Below are positions 18,113-27,147 of a stretch of 64,000 nt of DNA, piece by piece. Both the position numbers and the translations under genes were made by a program. The stretch is taken from assembly GCA_013349405.1 (NCBI GenBank), contig DUZS01000011.1, forward strand, positions 31,669 to 95,668, given 5' to 3'. Positions within the stretch are counted from its first letter, which is position 1; every line of letters begins with the position of its first letter. This stretch comes from Desulfuromonadales bacterium (GTDB lineage: Bacteria; Desulfobacterota; Desulfuromonadia; Geobacterales; Pseudopelobacteraceae). The notes under the pieces are model-generated. The model was given only the letters and a program-made list of their open reading frames with translations, did not search any database and was not told the DNA's origin.

Positions 18113-18925
18113 CTATTTTCCCGCCAGTTCTTTTGATTTCTGGCAGGCAGCTTCGACCGCATTTATGACAACACCGCGAAAACTTCCGACCTCAAGTGCG
18201 TGTAGACCTGCAATGGTGGTGCCTCCCGGAGATGTCACTTTCTCCTTCAGGAGTGTCGGATGTTCGCCGGTTTCAACAACCATCCGCGCCGCCCCCAGCA
18301 CCGTCTGGGCAGCCAGTCTGGTAGCAACATCACGCGGCAGGCCGTTTTTAACCCCGGCATCGGACAGCGACTCGATGAAGGTAAACACATACGCGGGGCC
18401 GCTGCCGGAAAGTCCGGTAACCGCGTCCATCAGCTTTTCCTCCACGGCAACGGCAACCCCGATCATGGCAAATATCTGCCGGGCACAATCGAGGTCATCC
18501 ACCGTCGCTTTCCTGCCACAGCAAACGGCCGTTGCGCCGGCTCCAATCAGTGCCGGTGTATTGGGCATCGCCCGTATAACGCGGCACCCGGCTGTCAGGT
18601 TGGCTTCGATCTTGGCGCTCGGGATACCGGCCATAATCGATATTATCAGTTTGTCTGCAGTTATAACCGGCTCAATAAGATCGAGTGCCGCTTCCGCCTG
18701 TTGCGGCTTGATCGACAGAATAACAACTTCGCCCCACTGTGCCGCCTCTGCCGCATCATCAACGACCCGGACGCGCGGAAATTCTGTCATCAGAAGGTCC
18801 CGTCGTTTGGGACTTATTTCTGCCACACAAATTCCAACTCCTGCATCCTCACGTAACAGGCCGCGAATAATGGCTTCGGCCATGTTTCCGCCGCCGATAA
18901 AGGCAATTTTCCGTATATGCAGCAT
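18113..18925 (-). CDS. proC: Pyrroline-5-carboxylate reductase
   Basis: 270 residues. The N-terminal Rossmann fold starts IAFIGGGNMAEAIIRGLL, followed by VILSIKPQQ, the RAMPNTPALIGAGATA motif and the C-terminal dimer domain ending with LSGSGPAYVFTFIE and VTSPGGTTIAGLHALE. It makes L-proline from pyrroline-5-carboxylate with NAD(P)H in the cytoplasm. The ATG at 18925 follows AGGAGGAG; an upstream in-frame ATG at 18952 would add nine residues without a ribosome site. Confidence 0.96.
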   Translation of the reverse strand: MLHIRKIAFIGGGNMAEAIIRGLLREDAGVGICVAEISPKRRDLLMTEFPRVRVVDDAAEAAQWGEVVILSIKPQQAEAALDLIEPVITADKLIISIMAGIPSAKIEANLTAGCRVIRAMPNTPALIGAGATAVCCGRKATVDDLDCARQIFAMIGVAVAVEEKLMDAVTGLSGSGPAYVFTFIESLSDAGVKNGLPRDVATRLAAQTVLGAARMVVETGEHPTLLKEKVTSPGGTTIAGLHALEVGSFRGVVINAVEAACQKSKELAGK

Positions 18926-19007
18926 ATCCGCTCCTCCTGTAATTCTTGGCAAAACGGGACTCCAAAGACGGATACCCGTGCAGGTGTATTGCGACTCGGA
19001 CGTAGCG

Positions 19008-19418
19008 CTATTTTTTTACGGCTTTTGCAATAATCAGCTCTTTAACCTGCTCATAGACATTTGTCGGCAGGATATTTCTCGATTTCAGCTGTGCTTTATT
19101 GGCGTACGGTCGGCCGGCGATAATTTTTTCGGAATACGCATCACCAATTCCCGGAATAGCCTTCAATTCGGCAGGCGAAGCGGTATTTATGTCGACGATT
19201 TTCGCCTTGACGGCGGCTTTACCATTAGTCGCCTTACCCTTTACATCCTGCTTTACAAGCGCTGCGTCAGCTTTTGCACCCGCTTTTACACTGTTTCCGA
19301 CAGACGTGGCGGCACCTTTTACGTCCAGCGCAGGAGCAGGGGCTTCTACAGCAAAACTCAACCCGGAAGACAAAAGCAGTGCGACTGCAAGCAATGCGGA
19401 TTTAGTAAAGAATTTCAT
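19008..19418 (-). CDS. Exported helix-hairpin-helix protein (ComEA-like C-terminus)
   Basis: 136 residues: a signal peptide (1-23), an Ala/Lys/Val-rich low-complexity middle (25-73), and a ComEA-type helix-hairpin-helix domain from about 74 (VDINTASPAELKAIPGIGDAYSEKII). ComEA-like domains bind double-stranded DNA in the periplasm. This one lacks the usual membrane anchor and no other uptake genes are nearby, so a competence role is only possible. RBS GGAGG precedes the ATG. Confidence 0.85.
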   Translation of the reverse strand: MKFFTKSALLAVALLLSSGLSFAVEAPAPALDVKGAATSVGNSVKAGAKADAALVKQDVKGKATNGKAAVKAKIVDINTASPAELKAIPGIGDAYSEKIIAGRPYANKAQLKSRNILPTNVYEQVKELIIAKAVKK

Positions 19419-19586
19419 TAGTAAACCTCCTCAATGGTATAAATTTGAATCTTTTATAGCGAGCGGTACCCTGGAATGCAAGAAATTCTTTTCCTTGCCC
19501 CGTCGAATGTGATAGGTAAGAAAAGCAATCTCATACGAGCGGCATTGCTCCCAATCTAACAGCATCACTCACAAGGAGAAATAACA

Positions 19587-19961
19587 ATGAGCAGCAAGAA
19601 AGCAGAATTAACCTTCAAGTATGTGTTCAATTACGGCTACAACCCTTCCTACGTTAACGGTGCCCAGGGCGGCTTTTCTCCGCGCGGCGAAATGGTGATC
19701 AACTTCTATCTTGAACGCCAGCCTTTACCGGATGCAATAACCCATGAAATTACTCCTGAAGGAGCCATAGGGAGGGAAACTTCAGTTGACCCCAAAGACC
19801 TGGCCAGCAGTATGGTCCGTTTCATCGATACCGGTGTCGTTATGAATTATGAAAACACCAAAGTATTTCATGCCTGGATGGGTGAGAAGCTGAGGGAATT
19901 CGAAGAAATGCACCGGGCACGTACTGAATTTGAACAATCGCAAGCAGCAGGGCAGGCGTAA
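19587..19961 (+). CDS. Conserved hypothetical protein, 124 residues
   Basis: I do not recognise a family. The protein is soluble, with no signal or membrane segment. It has an N-terminal half rich in aromatic residues (FKYVFNYGYNPSY, GGFSPRGEMVINFYLERQPLPD) and a helical C-terminal half with many charges. RBS AAGGAGA precedes the ATG. It is transcribed away from the ComEA-like gene and is closed by a hairpin at 19983. Codon use looks like that of the core genes around it. Confidence 0.7.
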   Translation: MSSKKAELTFKYVFNYGYNPSYVNGAQGGFSPRGEMVINFYLERQPLPDAITHEITPEGAIGRETSVDPKDLASSMVRFIDTGVVMNYENTKVFHAWMGEKLREFEEMHRARTEFEQSQAAGQA

Positions 19962-19982
19962 CAGCGCAACCTGACGACCGTA

Positions 19983-20014
19983 GGGGCGAACCGCGTTCGC
20001 CCGCTTTTTTTGGC
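19983..20014 (+). terminator. Hairpin terminator
   Basis: GGGCGAAC-CGC-GTTCGCCC is a perfect 8-bp stem with a 3-nt loop, followed by GC and a run of seven T. It closes the 124-residue gene. The left flank GTAGGGGCGAA resembles the ends of the palindromic repeats at 38938 and 44338. Confidence 0.75.
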
Positions 20015-20028
20015 GGGTAAAGGATCAA

Positions 20029-20778
20029 ATGGTGAATTATTTCCGTTTTGCAACTGCGCTGTTCTTTTTGAGCGCCTTCGCCGCCACTGCGTCGGCATTC
20101 CCGATACCCGAGCGTCTTGAGTTTGAGCTTTCCTATACCGGCATCACGGCAGGGCGTGCTGTCCAGGAAGTCAAGCAGGTCAACAATGAAGTCCAGATTA
20201 TTTCAACGGCACGTTCCGCCGACTGGCTGCGCTTTTTTTTCCCCGTTGACGACCGTATAGAGTCATTTTTACTGACAGACACATCGGCTCAATTCATGGG
20301 CACGCCCCGGCTTTATCATGAGCGGAAGCGAGAAGGTAAAACCATCACTGACCGTGAGGCCCGCTTTGACCACCAGAAACTTGAAGTGACGACTATTGAT
20401 CACCGAAACAGCAGTGAAAAAAAGCATGCTATTACCAGGCAGACATACGACTCACTCTCAAGTTTTTTTTACTTTCGCACAGTGCCGCTGCAGGTGGGCA
20501 CTTCCCATTTTATTGACATCTACGACTGCAACAGATTATGGAACACCGAAGTGAAAGTTCTGCGCCGCGAACAGCTTAAAACCCCTCTGGGACGATTTAA
20601 CACCATCGTAATTCAGCCACTGTTGCAATCTGAAGGGATTTTTGCCAGGACCGGAGATATGCTGATCTGGCTGACTGATGATGAACGTCGGATACCGGTG
20701 CAGATGAAATCGAAGGTCGTTGTCGGGAGTATCACTGCCACTTTGACGGGGGGCAGTTACTGGCCGGTTCGAAAGTGA
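20029..20778 (+). CDS. Exported DUF3108 protein
   Basis: 249 residues with a signal peptide (1-22, ending ATASA). The mature part follows the DUF3108 pattern: ERLEFELSYTGITAGRAVQEV, then DRIESFLLTDT, a DSLSSFFYFR motif, and LGRFNTIVIQPLLQSEGIFARTGDMLIWLTDDERRIPVQM near the end. DUF3108 proteins are periplasmic or envelope-associated beta-rich proteins of unknown function, common in this lineage. It lies 67 nt after the preceding gene. Confidence 0.88.
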   Translation: MVNYFRFATALFFLSAFAATASAFPIPERLEFELSYTGITAGRAVQEVKQVNNEVQIISTARSADWLRFFFPVDDRIESFLLTDTSAQFMGTPRLYHERKREGKTITDREARFDHQKLEVTTIDHRNSSEKKHAITRQTYDSLSSFFYFRTVPLQVGTSHFIDIYDCNRLWNTEVKVLRREQLKTPLGRFNTIVIQPLLQSEGIFARTGDMLIWLTDDERRIPVQMKSKVVVGSITATLTGGSYWPVRK

Positions 20779-20869
20779 ATGCCTGTGAAAATCGCTTTCC
20801 TTTCCTGCTTTCGCATGATAAGAATATCCCCCTGTTAACGTTGTTTTATCCAGAGTCGGGAGTGTCCTT

Positions 20870-21610
20870 ATGATTATTTTCAAAGGCGTGCATAAGTGGT
20901 TCAAGGCACTGCACGTACTGAACGATATCAACCTGCATGTGACACCGGGTGAAGTTCTGGTGGTGTGCGGCCCATCCGGGTCGGGCAAATCCACGCTCAT
21001 CCGTACCATCAACCAGTTGGAACCTATCAACGAAGGCTCTCTGATTGTTGACGGCATGGATCTTTCCGATAAGAAAACCGACATCAACAAACTGCGTGCG
21101 GAGGTAGGCTTTGTTTTTCAGCAGTTCAACCTCTACCCCCATCTTTCCGTTATCAACAACATAACCCTGGCTCCTATCAAAATACGCAACACTCCGAAAA
21201 AAGAGGCCGAAGAACAGGCTATGGTACTGCTTACCCGGGTCGGTCTTGCTGAAAAACGGGATGCCTACCCGTTACAGCTGTCCGGCGGACAGCAGCAGCG
21301 GGTGGCTATTGCCCGAGGCCTCGCTATGAAGCCGCGCATCATGCTGTTCGACGAACCGACCTCTGCCCTTGATCCCGAGATGATCGGCGAAGTACTTGAA
21401 GTTATGAAAGATCTGGCTCGGAGCGGTATGACCATGGTTGTCGTTACCCACGAGATGGGCTTTGCCCGTGAAGTGGCGCATCGGGTCGTTTTCATGGATT
21501 ATGGTGTTATCCTGGAAGAAGCTCCCCCCGAAGATTTTTTTCTGCGACCCCGGCACGAACGGGCTCAGCAGTTTCTTCGTCAATTATTGACGCCGATGCA
21601 GGGTCACTGA
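20870..21610 (+). CDS. Polar amino acid ABC transporter ATP-binding protein (GlnQ/GltL type)
   Basis: 246 residues. Walker A is [16 protein letters not shown]-loop [12 protein letters not shown], signature [19 protein letters not shown], Walker [15 protein letters not shown] and H-loop [12 protein letters not shown], all typical of the polar amino acid uptake family. First gene of a four-gene unit (ATPase, binding protein, two permeases). Confidence 0.95.
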   Translation: MIIFKGVHKWFKALHVLNDINLHVTPGEVLVVCGPSGSGKSTLIRTINQLEPINEGSLIVDGMDLSDKKTDINKLRAEVGFVFQQFNLYPHLSVINNITLAPIKIRNTPKKEAEEQAMVLLTRVGLAEKRDAYPLQLSGGQQQRVAIARGLAMKPRIMLFDEPTSALDPEMIGEVLEVMKDLARSGMTMVVVTHEMGFAREVAHRVVFMDYGVILEEAPPEDFFLRPRHERAQQFLRQLLTPMQGH

Positions 21611-21661
21611 ACATATTCCGGATCCCGGAAATCTGCACAACAAAAAACAGGAGGATGTACA

Positions 21662-22477
21662 ATGAAAAAACTCGTAACGCTGTGTATGATGGTAGCCCTT
21701 GCAACAATCACGGTTAAGGCTGCTCAGGCCGGAGATACTCTGGCTGATGTCAAAAAGAAAGGAGTTCTGACCGTTGGCTGTAAAGATTCTCTCCCCCCGT
21801 TCGGCTACATCGATGAAAAAAGCCGTCAGATAGTCGGTTATGATATCGACTTCGTCAACGCCATCGCAAAAAAACTGGGAGTAAAAGTTGAACTGAAACC
21901 GGTTACTTCCGCGAGTCGTATGCCGCAGCTGCAGGAAGGGCACATCGACATTATTGCTGCAACCATGACCAAAAATGCCGAGCGCGCCAAGGTCATTGAT
22001 TTCAGCCACGCCTATTTCCTTACCGGTCAGAAGTTTATTACGAAAAAGGGGAGCGTCAACAGCCTGAAAGATCTGGAAGGAAAACGGATCGGTACCGCCA
22101 AAGGTTCAACATCGGAAAAAAATGTGGCAGCTGCGATTCCTTCGGCAACCATCCTCTCCTTTGACGACTATCCTCAGGCGTTCCTCGCCTTGATGCAGGG
22201 TAAAGTTTCCGCGGTAACGACCGACGAAGCCATTCTGGCAGGCATCCTCGCGAAAGCCCCCACCAAAGGTCAGTTTGAAATCCCGAATATCCAGATTTCC
22301 GATGAACCATACGGCCTCGGCATGCGCAAAGGGGACACCAATTTTGTCAATTTTGTCAACAAAACCATTCTCGAAATGGAAAAAAGCGGCGAAGCAAAAG
22401 CCATCTTTGAAAAATGGTTCGGTCCGACGACACAGTTTCACCTTGAGCGTACATTCAAGATTTCCGCTGACAAGTAA
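21662..22477 (+). CDS. Amino acid ABC transporter substrate-binding protein
   Basis: 271 residues with a signal peptide (1-23, ending AQA) and an SBP_bac_3 domain: LTVGCKDSLPPFGYIDEKS, IVGYDIDFVNAIAKKLGV, and SRMPQLQEGHIDIIAATMT. This is the glutamate/aspartate or cystine-type group, periplasmic. RBS AGGAGG precedes the ATG. Followed by a strong hairpin at 22486 before the permeases. Confidence 0.93.
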   Translation: MKKLVTLCMMVALATITVKAAQAGDTLADVKKKGVLTVGCKDSLPPFGYIDEKSRQIVGYDIDFVNAIAKKLGVKVELKPVTSASRMPQLQEGHIDIIAATMTKNAERAKVIDFSHAYFLTGQKFITKKGSVNSLKDLEGKRIGTAKGSTSEKNVAAAIPSATILSFDDYPQAFLALMQGKVSAVTTDEAILAGILAKAPTKGQFEIPNIQISDEPYGLGMRKGDTNFVNFVNKTILEMEKSGEAKAIFEKWFGPTTQFHLERTFKISADK

Positions 22478-22485
22478 CAATTTTT

Positions 22486-22518
22486 GTGACGGGTGATTTT
22501 TAACCGATCACCCGTCAC
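22486..22518 (+). promoter_or_regulatory. Intra-operon hairpin between binding protein and permease genes
   Basis: GTGACGGGTGAT and ATCACCCGTCAC form perfect 12-bp arms around a 9-nt loop. No T-run follows, so it is unlikely to terminate fully. In ABC operons such a hairpin usually protects the upstream message from 3' decay, giving more binding protein than permease; that role is inferred here. Confidence 0.7.
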
Positions 22519-22535
22519 CATTTCATGGGGTTTTA

Positions 22536-23243
22536 GTGCTCAATTACACGTTCGACTGGTCAATCATAACCTCCGGGCAGTATTTTGACTGGCTACTTGC
22601 CGGTCTGATCACGACACTCAAACTGTCGGCAATCTCCATTGTTCTGGCTTTCCTGCTGGGTCTGCTGATTGCGGTCATGCGCATGGCACACAGCAAACCG
22701 GTACGCTGGTTTGCTCTTGCCTATCTTGAATTTTTCCGCAATACCCCGCTGTTGGTGCAGATTTTTTTCTGGTATTTCGGCTCATACAAAATTCTTCCCG
22801 TCTTCATAAATGACTGGCTAAATAAAACCGGCTTCGAGTTTGCTGCTGCGGCAATTGCCCTGACCATCTACACATCGGCTTTTATTGCCGAAGATATTCG
22901 CTCGGGTGTGCTCTCCATCCCGAAAGAGCAGATGGAGGCAGCCCGGAGTGCCGGTTTTTCGTATCTGCGTTCAATGCAGTACATCATTCTGCCCCAGGCG
23001 GTACGCATTACCATTCCGCCGCTGGTCAACCAGTTTCTTAATCTGGCCAAGAACTCATCGCTGGCCATGACCATCGGTGTCATGGAGATGACGTATCAGG
23101 CCCGCCAGGTTGAAAGTTACTCGTTCAAAGGTTTTGAAGCCTTTACTGCCGCAACGGTGGTTTATCTGGTGCTCTCGATTGTCATTACCGCCCTGGTCAA
23201 TCTTTACAACGAAAAAGTCCTTAACGTGCACAAGGCGGCCTGA
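22536..23243 (+). CDS. Amino acid ABC transporter permease (first)
   Basis: 235 residues with a GTG start and about five membrane helices. It has the HisM/GltJ pattern: EFFRNTPLLVQIFFWYFG and the EAA loop EQMEAARSAGFSYLRSMQYIILPQA. It pairs with the next permease. Its stop is 1 nt before the next start codon. Confidence 0.93.
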   Translation: MLNYTFDWSIITSGQYFDWLLAGLITTLKLSAISIVLAFLLGLLIAVMRMAHSKPVRWFALAYLEFFRNTPLLVQIFFWYFGSYKILPVFINDWLNKTGFEFAAAAIALTIYTSAFIAEDIRSGVLSIPKEQMEAARSAGFSYLRSMQYIILPQAVRITIPPLVNQFLNLAKNSSLAMTIGVMEMTYQARQVESYSFKGFEAFTAATVVYLVLSIVITALVNLYNEKVLNVHKAA

Positions 23244-23244
23244 T

Positions 23245-23943
23245 ATGGAACAACTCTTTAACATATCGGTCATTACCGACAACTTCACCTATTTCATGAT
23301 TGGCCGCTTTCCTCACGGGCCACTCGGCGGCGTCGGCCTGACCCTCTATCTGGCCGTTGCTTCCTGCATCCTTTCCTTTATTGGCGGACTGATACTGGGA
23401 CTCTTAAGTGTCTCGCGCTTCCCTGCCGTGCGCTATCCGGCCCTGGCCTTTATTAATCTGGTGCGCGGAATGCCGCTCCTGATGGTCATTTTCTGGATGT
23501 ATTTCCTGCTGCCGGCGCTGTTCGGAAAAATTCCGGAAAACAACACCGTCATCTTGGCGCTCTCCCTGTTCACCTCCGCCTACATGTCCCGCATCATTGT
23601 GGCCGGAATCGACGGCATCCCGAAAGGGCAGACAGAAGCGGCGACCTCTACCGGCCTGAAATCATGGCAGGTCATGTATTACATCATTTTGCCGCAGGCT
23701 CTGCGCAACATGATCCCCTCTTTCGTCAACCAGTTCGTATCACTGATCAAGGATACGTCGCTGGCCTTTATCGTCGGCGTTTCCGAACTGACTCATGTTG
23801 CCACCCAGATCAACAACCGCACCATGGCGTTCCCGACTGAAATATTTGCCTTCATTGCCATCATTTACTTCATTCTCTGCTTTGCCTTCACCACTCTCTC
23901 CCGATGGCTGGAACAGCGGCTGTCATGGTCCAAGGCCATATAG
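23245..23943 (+). CDS. Amino acid ABC transporter permease (second)
   Basis: 232 residues from the ATG at 23245, directly after the previous stop. The family signatures are NLVRGMPLLMVIFWMYFLLP and the EAA loop GQTEAATSTGLKSWQVMYYIILPQA. The frame is open further upstream (to 23110), but that part would overlap the first permease and does not resemble one. Confidence 0.93.
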   Translation: MEQLFNISVITDNFTYFMIGRFPHGPLGGVGLTLYLAVASCILSFIGGLILGLLSVSRFPAVRYPALAFINLVRGMPLLMVIFWMYFLLPALFGKIPENNTVILALSLFTSAYMSRIIVAGIDGIPKGQTEAATSTGLKSWQVMYYIILPQALRNMIPSFVNQFVSLIKDTSLAFIVGVSELTHVATQINNRTMAFPTEIFAFIAIIYFILCFAFTTLSRWLEQRLSWSKAI

Positions 23944-23966
23944 AACCTATGCGCCCTCTGCGGTAA

Positions 23967-24728
23967 ATGCTCTCCACTCCTGAAATTCTCCTGCCGCTCC
24001 TGTTCGGAGCCGCTTTTATCGCCGGCCTGATTGACTCCATCGCCGGCGGCGGCGGGTTGATCACCGTTCCGGTACTGCTCGGCATCGGCCTCCCTCCGCA
24101 AGTCGCACTCGGCACCAACAAACTCCAGGCATCTTTCGGCTCCGGAAGCGCCATGCTCCATTTTGTCAGGGCGGGAACGGTAAAATTAAGCGACTGCTGG
24201 ACCGGCATCCTCTGGACTGCTGTTGGCGCGGCACTCGGCGTCTGGGCAGTCCAGCTGCTTGATGCCTCCCTCCTGAAACAGCTGATTCCCTGGCTCCTCG
24301 CAGCCATAGCAATCTACACCCTGCTTTCTCCGCGCCTGGGCGCAGAGGACTCCCATGCCCGCTTGAAGGCAGGCACGTTCTACCTGCTCTTCGGCCTGTC
24401 AATCGGTTTTTATGATGGTTTTTTCGGCCCGGGAACCGGTTCATTCTGGACGATGGCGTTGATGATGCTGCTCGGCTATTCCATGATACGGGCGACCGCC
24501 ACCACCAAGGTCATGAATTTTACCAGCAACTTTGTGGCACTGATTTTCTTTCTTTCCGTTGGGCAGGTGCGTTTTGTCGAAGGGCTTATCATGGGGGCAG
24601 GACAGTTTTTGGGCGCGCGGGTTGGTTCAAAGCTGGTCATCACGCGCGGCACCGCCTTTATCAGGCCGGTGTTTATCACGATGGTGCTGGCGCTGGTCGG
24701 TCGCTTGATCTATCAAAACTTCAGGTAG
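23967..24728 (+). CDS. TSUP family anion exporter (TauE/SafE)
   Basis: 253 residues with about eight membrane helices. Family signatures are FIAGLIDSIAGGGGLITVPVLL near the start, the repeated-half motif GFYDGFFGPGTGSFW in the middle, and KVMNFTSNFVAL. TSUP proteins move sulfite, sulfonates or organosulfur anions; the substrate is not predictable here. Its last 8 nt overlap the end of the convergent HNH gene, which marks the edge of the accessory island. Confidence 0.9.
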   Translation: MLSTPEILLPLLFGAAFIAGLIDSIAGGGGLITVPVLLGIGLPPQVALGTNKLQASFGSGSAMLHFVRAGTVKLSDCWTGILWTAVGAALGVWAVQLLDASLLKQLIPWLLAAIAIYTLLSPRLGAEDSHARLKAGTFYLLFGLSIGFYDGFFGPGTGSFWTMALMMLLGYSMIRATATTKVMNFTSNFVALIFFLSVGQVRFVEGLIMGAGQFLGARVGSKLVITRGTAFIRPVFITMVLALVGRLIYQNFR

Positions 24729-25038
24729 TCTTCGATAAATACTCTCCCAGCACTCCCCTCGAATGTTCATCGTCATGACAATGGCTGCAGAGATTTTCCC
24801 AGTTTGAACCATCAGGCGGGTTGTTGTGGTGGTTGCCATCTTTGTGATGAACCGTCAAGAGGCTCAGGTTGCCCTGATCAAATTCCCGACCGCACTTGGC
24901 GCAGATGGCGCCATTAATTCTCAATGATTTTGAGCGGTAATTTTCGTTGCTGTCAACCTCACCACGCATCTTTTTGACAAGGGCGGCAGCCTTTTCTGCT
25001 GAGGGGAGAACGACTGTTCGCGGGCCTTTCGGTCTCAT
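24721..25038 (-). CDS. HNH endonuclease domain protein (YajD-like)
   Basis: 105 residues. The HNH core is visible: a zinc-ribbon CAKCGREFD, the catalytic strand LTVHHKDGNHHNNPPDGSNW, and the second knuckle LCSHCHDDEH. This matches small YajD-type HNH nucleases. The start codon overlaps the WYL regulator stop by 4 nt (ATGA), so the two are cotranscribed. The substrate (DNA nicking or another nucleic acid) is unknown. Confidence 0.88.
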   Translation of the reverse strand: MRPKGPRTVVLPSAEKAAALVKKMRGEVDSNENYRSKSLRINGAICAKCGREFDQGNLSLLTVHHKDGNHHNNPPDGSNWENLCSHCHDDEHSRGVLGEYLSKTT

Positions 25039-26063
25039 GGAGTACCTCCGTACATGGTTACAAGTGATTGTATTGAATTAATAAATACCTGACGCAGTTC
25101 TGCTGGTTCCACTACCTCTACCTGCTCGCCAAAACCCTTCAACCACCGACGCAGTTGGATATCATCCCTTACAGTGACTTCCAGCAGCAGTTTTCCATCT
25201 GATTGCTCAGTCAATTTCTGATTTGATGCAAGTTTTGTTTCATAAAGGTATGGTGCAGCGCCTTTATCAAAGAGTGATTTCAGTTGGATCATACCACCCA
25301 ACGGATAACCGAACTCACCGCTATCGATATAGCCTTGAAGTGTAAAACCATCAGGAATGGTGGCAGGTCGATCCGGGAGAAGTCTGATGGACTTCATCCG
25401 ATGCGCTAGCAGTTGTTTCACATCGCCATAATCATACAGCGTCGCAACCAGGTAGATGAGATTATCCACAAAAACAAGTCCCAGCGGATTAACGACATAT
25501 TTCTTGTCTTTCCCTGACCTGACACGGTACTCCAGCTCAAAGCACTGCCCATGTTGCAGCGCTTCATAGAGGCTGTCAAGCACCGTTTTATCAATGTTAG
25601 GTGCTTCAAAATTCAGACTACGAGACACCATGCGAACTTTGTCAGGCCAGTGTGACAATGGTGAATTCGGCAGTTTTTTCAGTCGTTCATCCGCAGTACG
25701 AAAGTAACCGCTCAATGCTGTCAAGGCAGCTCTCGGCAGCATGCGCGTCATTGAATCCCGTACCAACAGGAAGGTCAAAGCTGCAAACGGATCCATGATA
25801 GGAAGGTCCAGCGATGGAGCGTCCTCCATCCAACTCCATCCGGCGGATCGTTCTCCGTCGCTCACCAATGGGTATAACCTGGAAAGATCCACCAGATCGC
25901 GCTGAACCGTGCGTAGTTCTATGGTAATGCTGTGTTCCGCTTTCAGGCGGCCTTGTATTTCTGTGGTTGAAATACGTCCTCGACGAGGAATCATTCGAAG
26001 CACGAGCAACAGCCGATCTACTTGCTTCTCTCCTTTGTCCGGGTTTTTTGCTGGTTTTACCAT
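25035..26063 (-). CDS. WYL-domain transcriptional regulator
   Basis: 342 residues. N-terminal winged helix-turn-helix (about 12-65; RISTTEIQGRLKAEHSITIELRTVQRDLVDL), a central linker, then a WYL domain (about 165-240; FELEYRVRSGKDKKYVVNPLGLVFVDNLIYLVATL) and a C-terminal WCX-like extension. WYL proteins sense nucleotides or nucleic acids and often control defence or DNA-damage islands. It is divergent from the operon at 26263 and cotranscribed with an HNH protein. I infer that it controls that operon and itself. Confidence 0.9.
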   Translation of the reverse strand: MVKPAKNPDKGEKQVDRLLLVLRMIPRRGRISTTEIQGRLKAEHSITIELRTVQRDLVDLSRLYPLVSDGERSAGWSWMEDAPSLDLPIMDPFAALTFLLVRDSMTRMLPRAALTALSGYFRTADERLKKLPNSPLSHWPDKVRMVSRSLNFEAPNIDKTVLDSLYEALQHGQCFELEYRVRSGKDKKYVVNPLGLVFVDNLIYLVATLYDYGDVKQLLAHRMKSIRLLPDRPATIPDGFTLQGYIDSGEFGYPLGGMIQLKSLFDKGAAPYLYETKLASNQKLTEQSDGKLLLEVTVRDDIQLRRWLKGFGEQVEVVEPAELRQVFINSIQSLVTMYGGTP

Positions 26064-26197
26064 GGACTACCCCTTTGTTTGCTCTTGCACTACAGTACGT
26101 CAATAACCCATCCAGGCGACCAACGACGTCGCATTAATTGTGATCATACTATCAGAAAATAGAAGGGGCACAACTTATTTAACTTCTGGTGGTTATG

Positions 26198-26213
26198 CGT
26201 CATATCTTGTCGC
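26198..26213 (+). promoter_or_regulatory. Island upstream element, copy in front of the 26263 operon
   Basis: CGTCATATCTTGTCGC lies 49 nt before the start codon and matches the copy at 36148 (read on the minus strand, CGTCTCATCCTGTCGC) at 13 of 16 positions. TTGTCG followed after 16 nt by TGATTT could be a -35/-10 pair. It lies between the divergent WYL regulator and this operon. Confidence 0.55.
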
Positions 26214-26262
26214 TAAGATGTTGTAAGTTGATTTAACGCAGAATAGCACGAGGAGGTTTGAA

Positions 26263-27147
26263 ATGCTAAAAATGACAACGGCTCGATTTCTCATTGAAAA
26301 CAGAGATTCTGATGTGCGCTATATCCACAAGTACTATCTGCCTCAAGATCTTCGGGGCCACATATTTCCCGCAGATATTCAAGGTATTAGGCGCTGCTTC
26401 CATAATGAATGCGAGCTGTGGGAAGAGTGTATTCCGGAAAAACTGCCTGATTGTGTAATCACTTATTCTGACATCGGCATGGAGAAGCGCATCAATGGTG
26501 AAACGACCCAACAGGTTATGGCGGCATGCAGGGCTTATTATTATAATTGCCGGGCTGAGTTAACATCTGAAGAAGAGCAGGCGGCACTGAACCTGAATCA
26601 CTGGCTCATCGGGTGGGAAAAAGAACTTCTTGCCAGATGTATTCAGATAAGTGAAACAATGGAGCGTCAGGTGCGTTCCGGTGACAGGTGGCTCACCAAT
26701 TATGAAATAGATGTGACGGTGTATTTTTACGTGCGTGATGACGACCCATTTTCAGACGAGAATATGCCCGATTCCTGGCAAAATGAGATCGAATGCGACA
26801 GCCAGCTTCTCTGTGAAACGAGCATGATATGCCGTGGGCCGATATCTGCTGAGAAGGCAGCAAGAATAGACTATTGGGGAATTGGCGACTCGGTTGATCA
26901 CAACGACTTTAGTAGTCATTATGCTGATCATGAGAGGCCGGAGCGACATTGTCTGACCTTTCACGAACTGTATGACCATCTGTACTTCCCAAGGAAACAT
27001 ATGCGAAGAATTGGCTACGTGAGTACTGACATTGTTGTCCGGCACCAGAACGGGTTCAGTGTTGATCTGAATGGAGAGATTGTAGTCGCCGTGCGTGATG
27101 ACGCGAGAATAAGGGAGAATTTTGAATTTTATGAAGATTTGGCTTGA
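26263..27147 (+). CDS. Hypothetical protein, first gene of the island operon
   Basis: 294 residues; I do not recognise the family. It has no signal peptide or membrane segment. It is rich in Asp/Glu, His and aromatic residues, with several Cys (RCFHNECELWEECIPEK near residue 44), a helical middle (ELTSEEEQAALNLNHWLIGWEKELLARC) and the segment HCLTFHELYDHLY near residue 230 followed by IGYVSTDIVVRHQN. RBS GAGGAGG precedes the ATG. Its last 17 nt overlap the cREC gene. It may be the sensor or substrate-binding partner of the ADP-ribose enzymes downstream, but nothing in the sequence proves this. Confidence 0.7.
   Translation: MLKMTTARFLIENRDSDVRYIHKYYLPQDLRGHIFPADIQGIRRCFHNECELWEECIPEKLPDCVITYSDIGMEKRINGETTQQVMAACRAYYYNCRAELTSEEEQAALNLNHWLIGWEKELLARCIQISETMERQVRSGDRWLTNYEIDVTVYFYVRDDDPFSDENMPDSWQNEIECDSQLLCETSMICRGPISAEKAARIDYWGIGDSVDHNDFSSHYADHERPERHCLTFHELYDHLYFPRKHMRRIGYVSTDIVVRHQNGFSVDLNGEIVVAVRDDARIRENFEFYEDLA

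Noticed and set aside
23110..23244. Upstream extension of the second amino acid permease
   Set aside because: It overlaps the first permease out of frame and the ATG at 23245 matches the family start.
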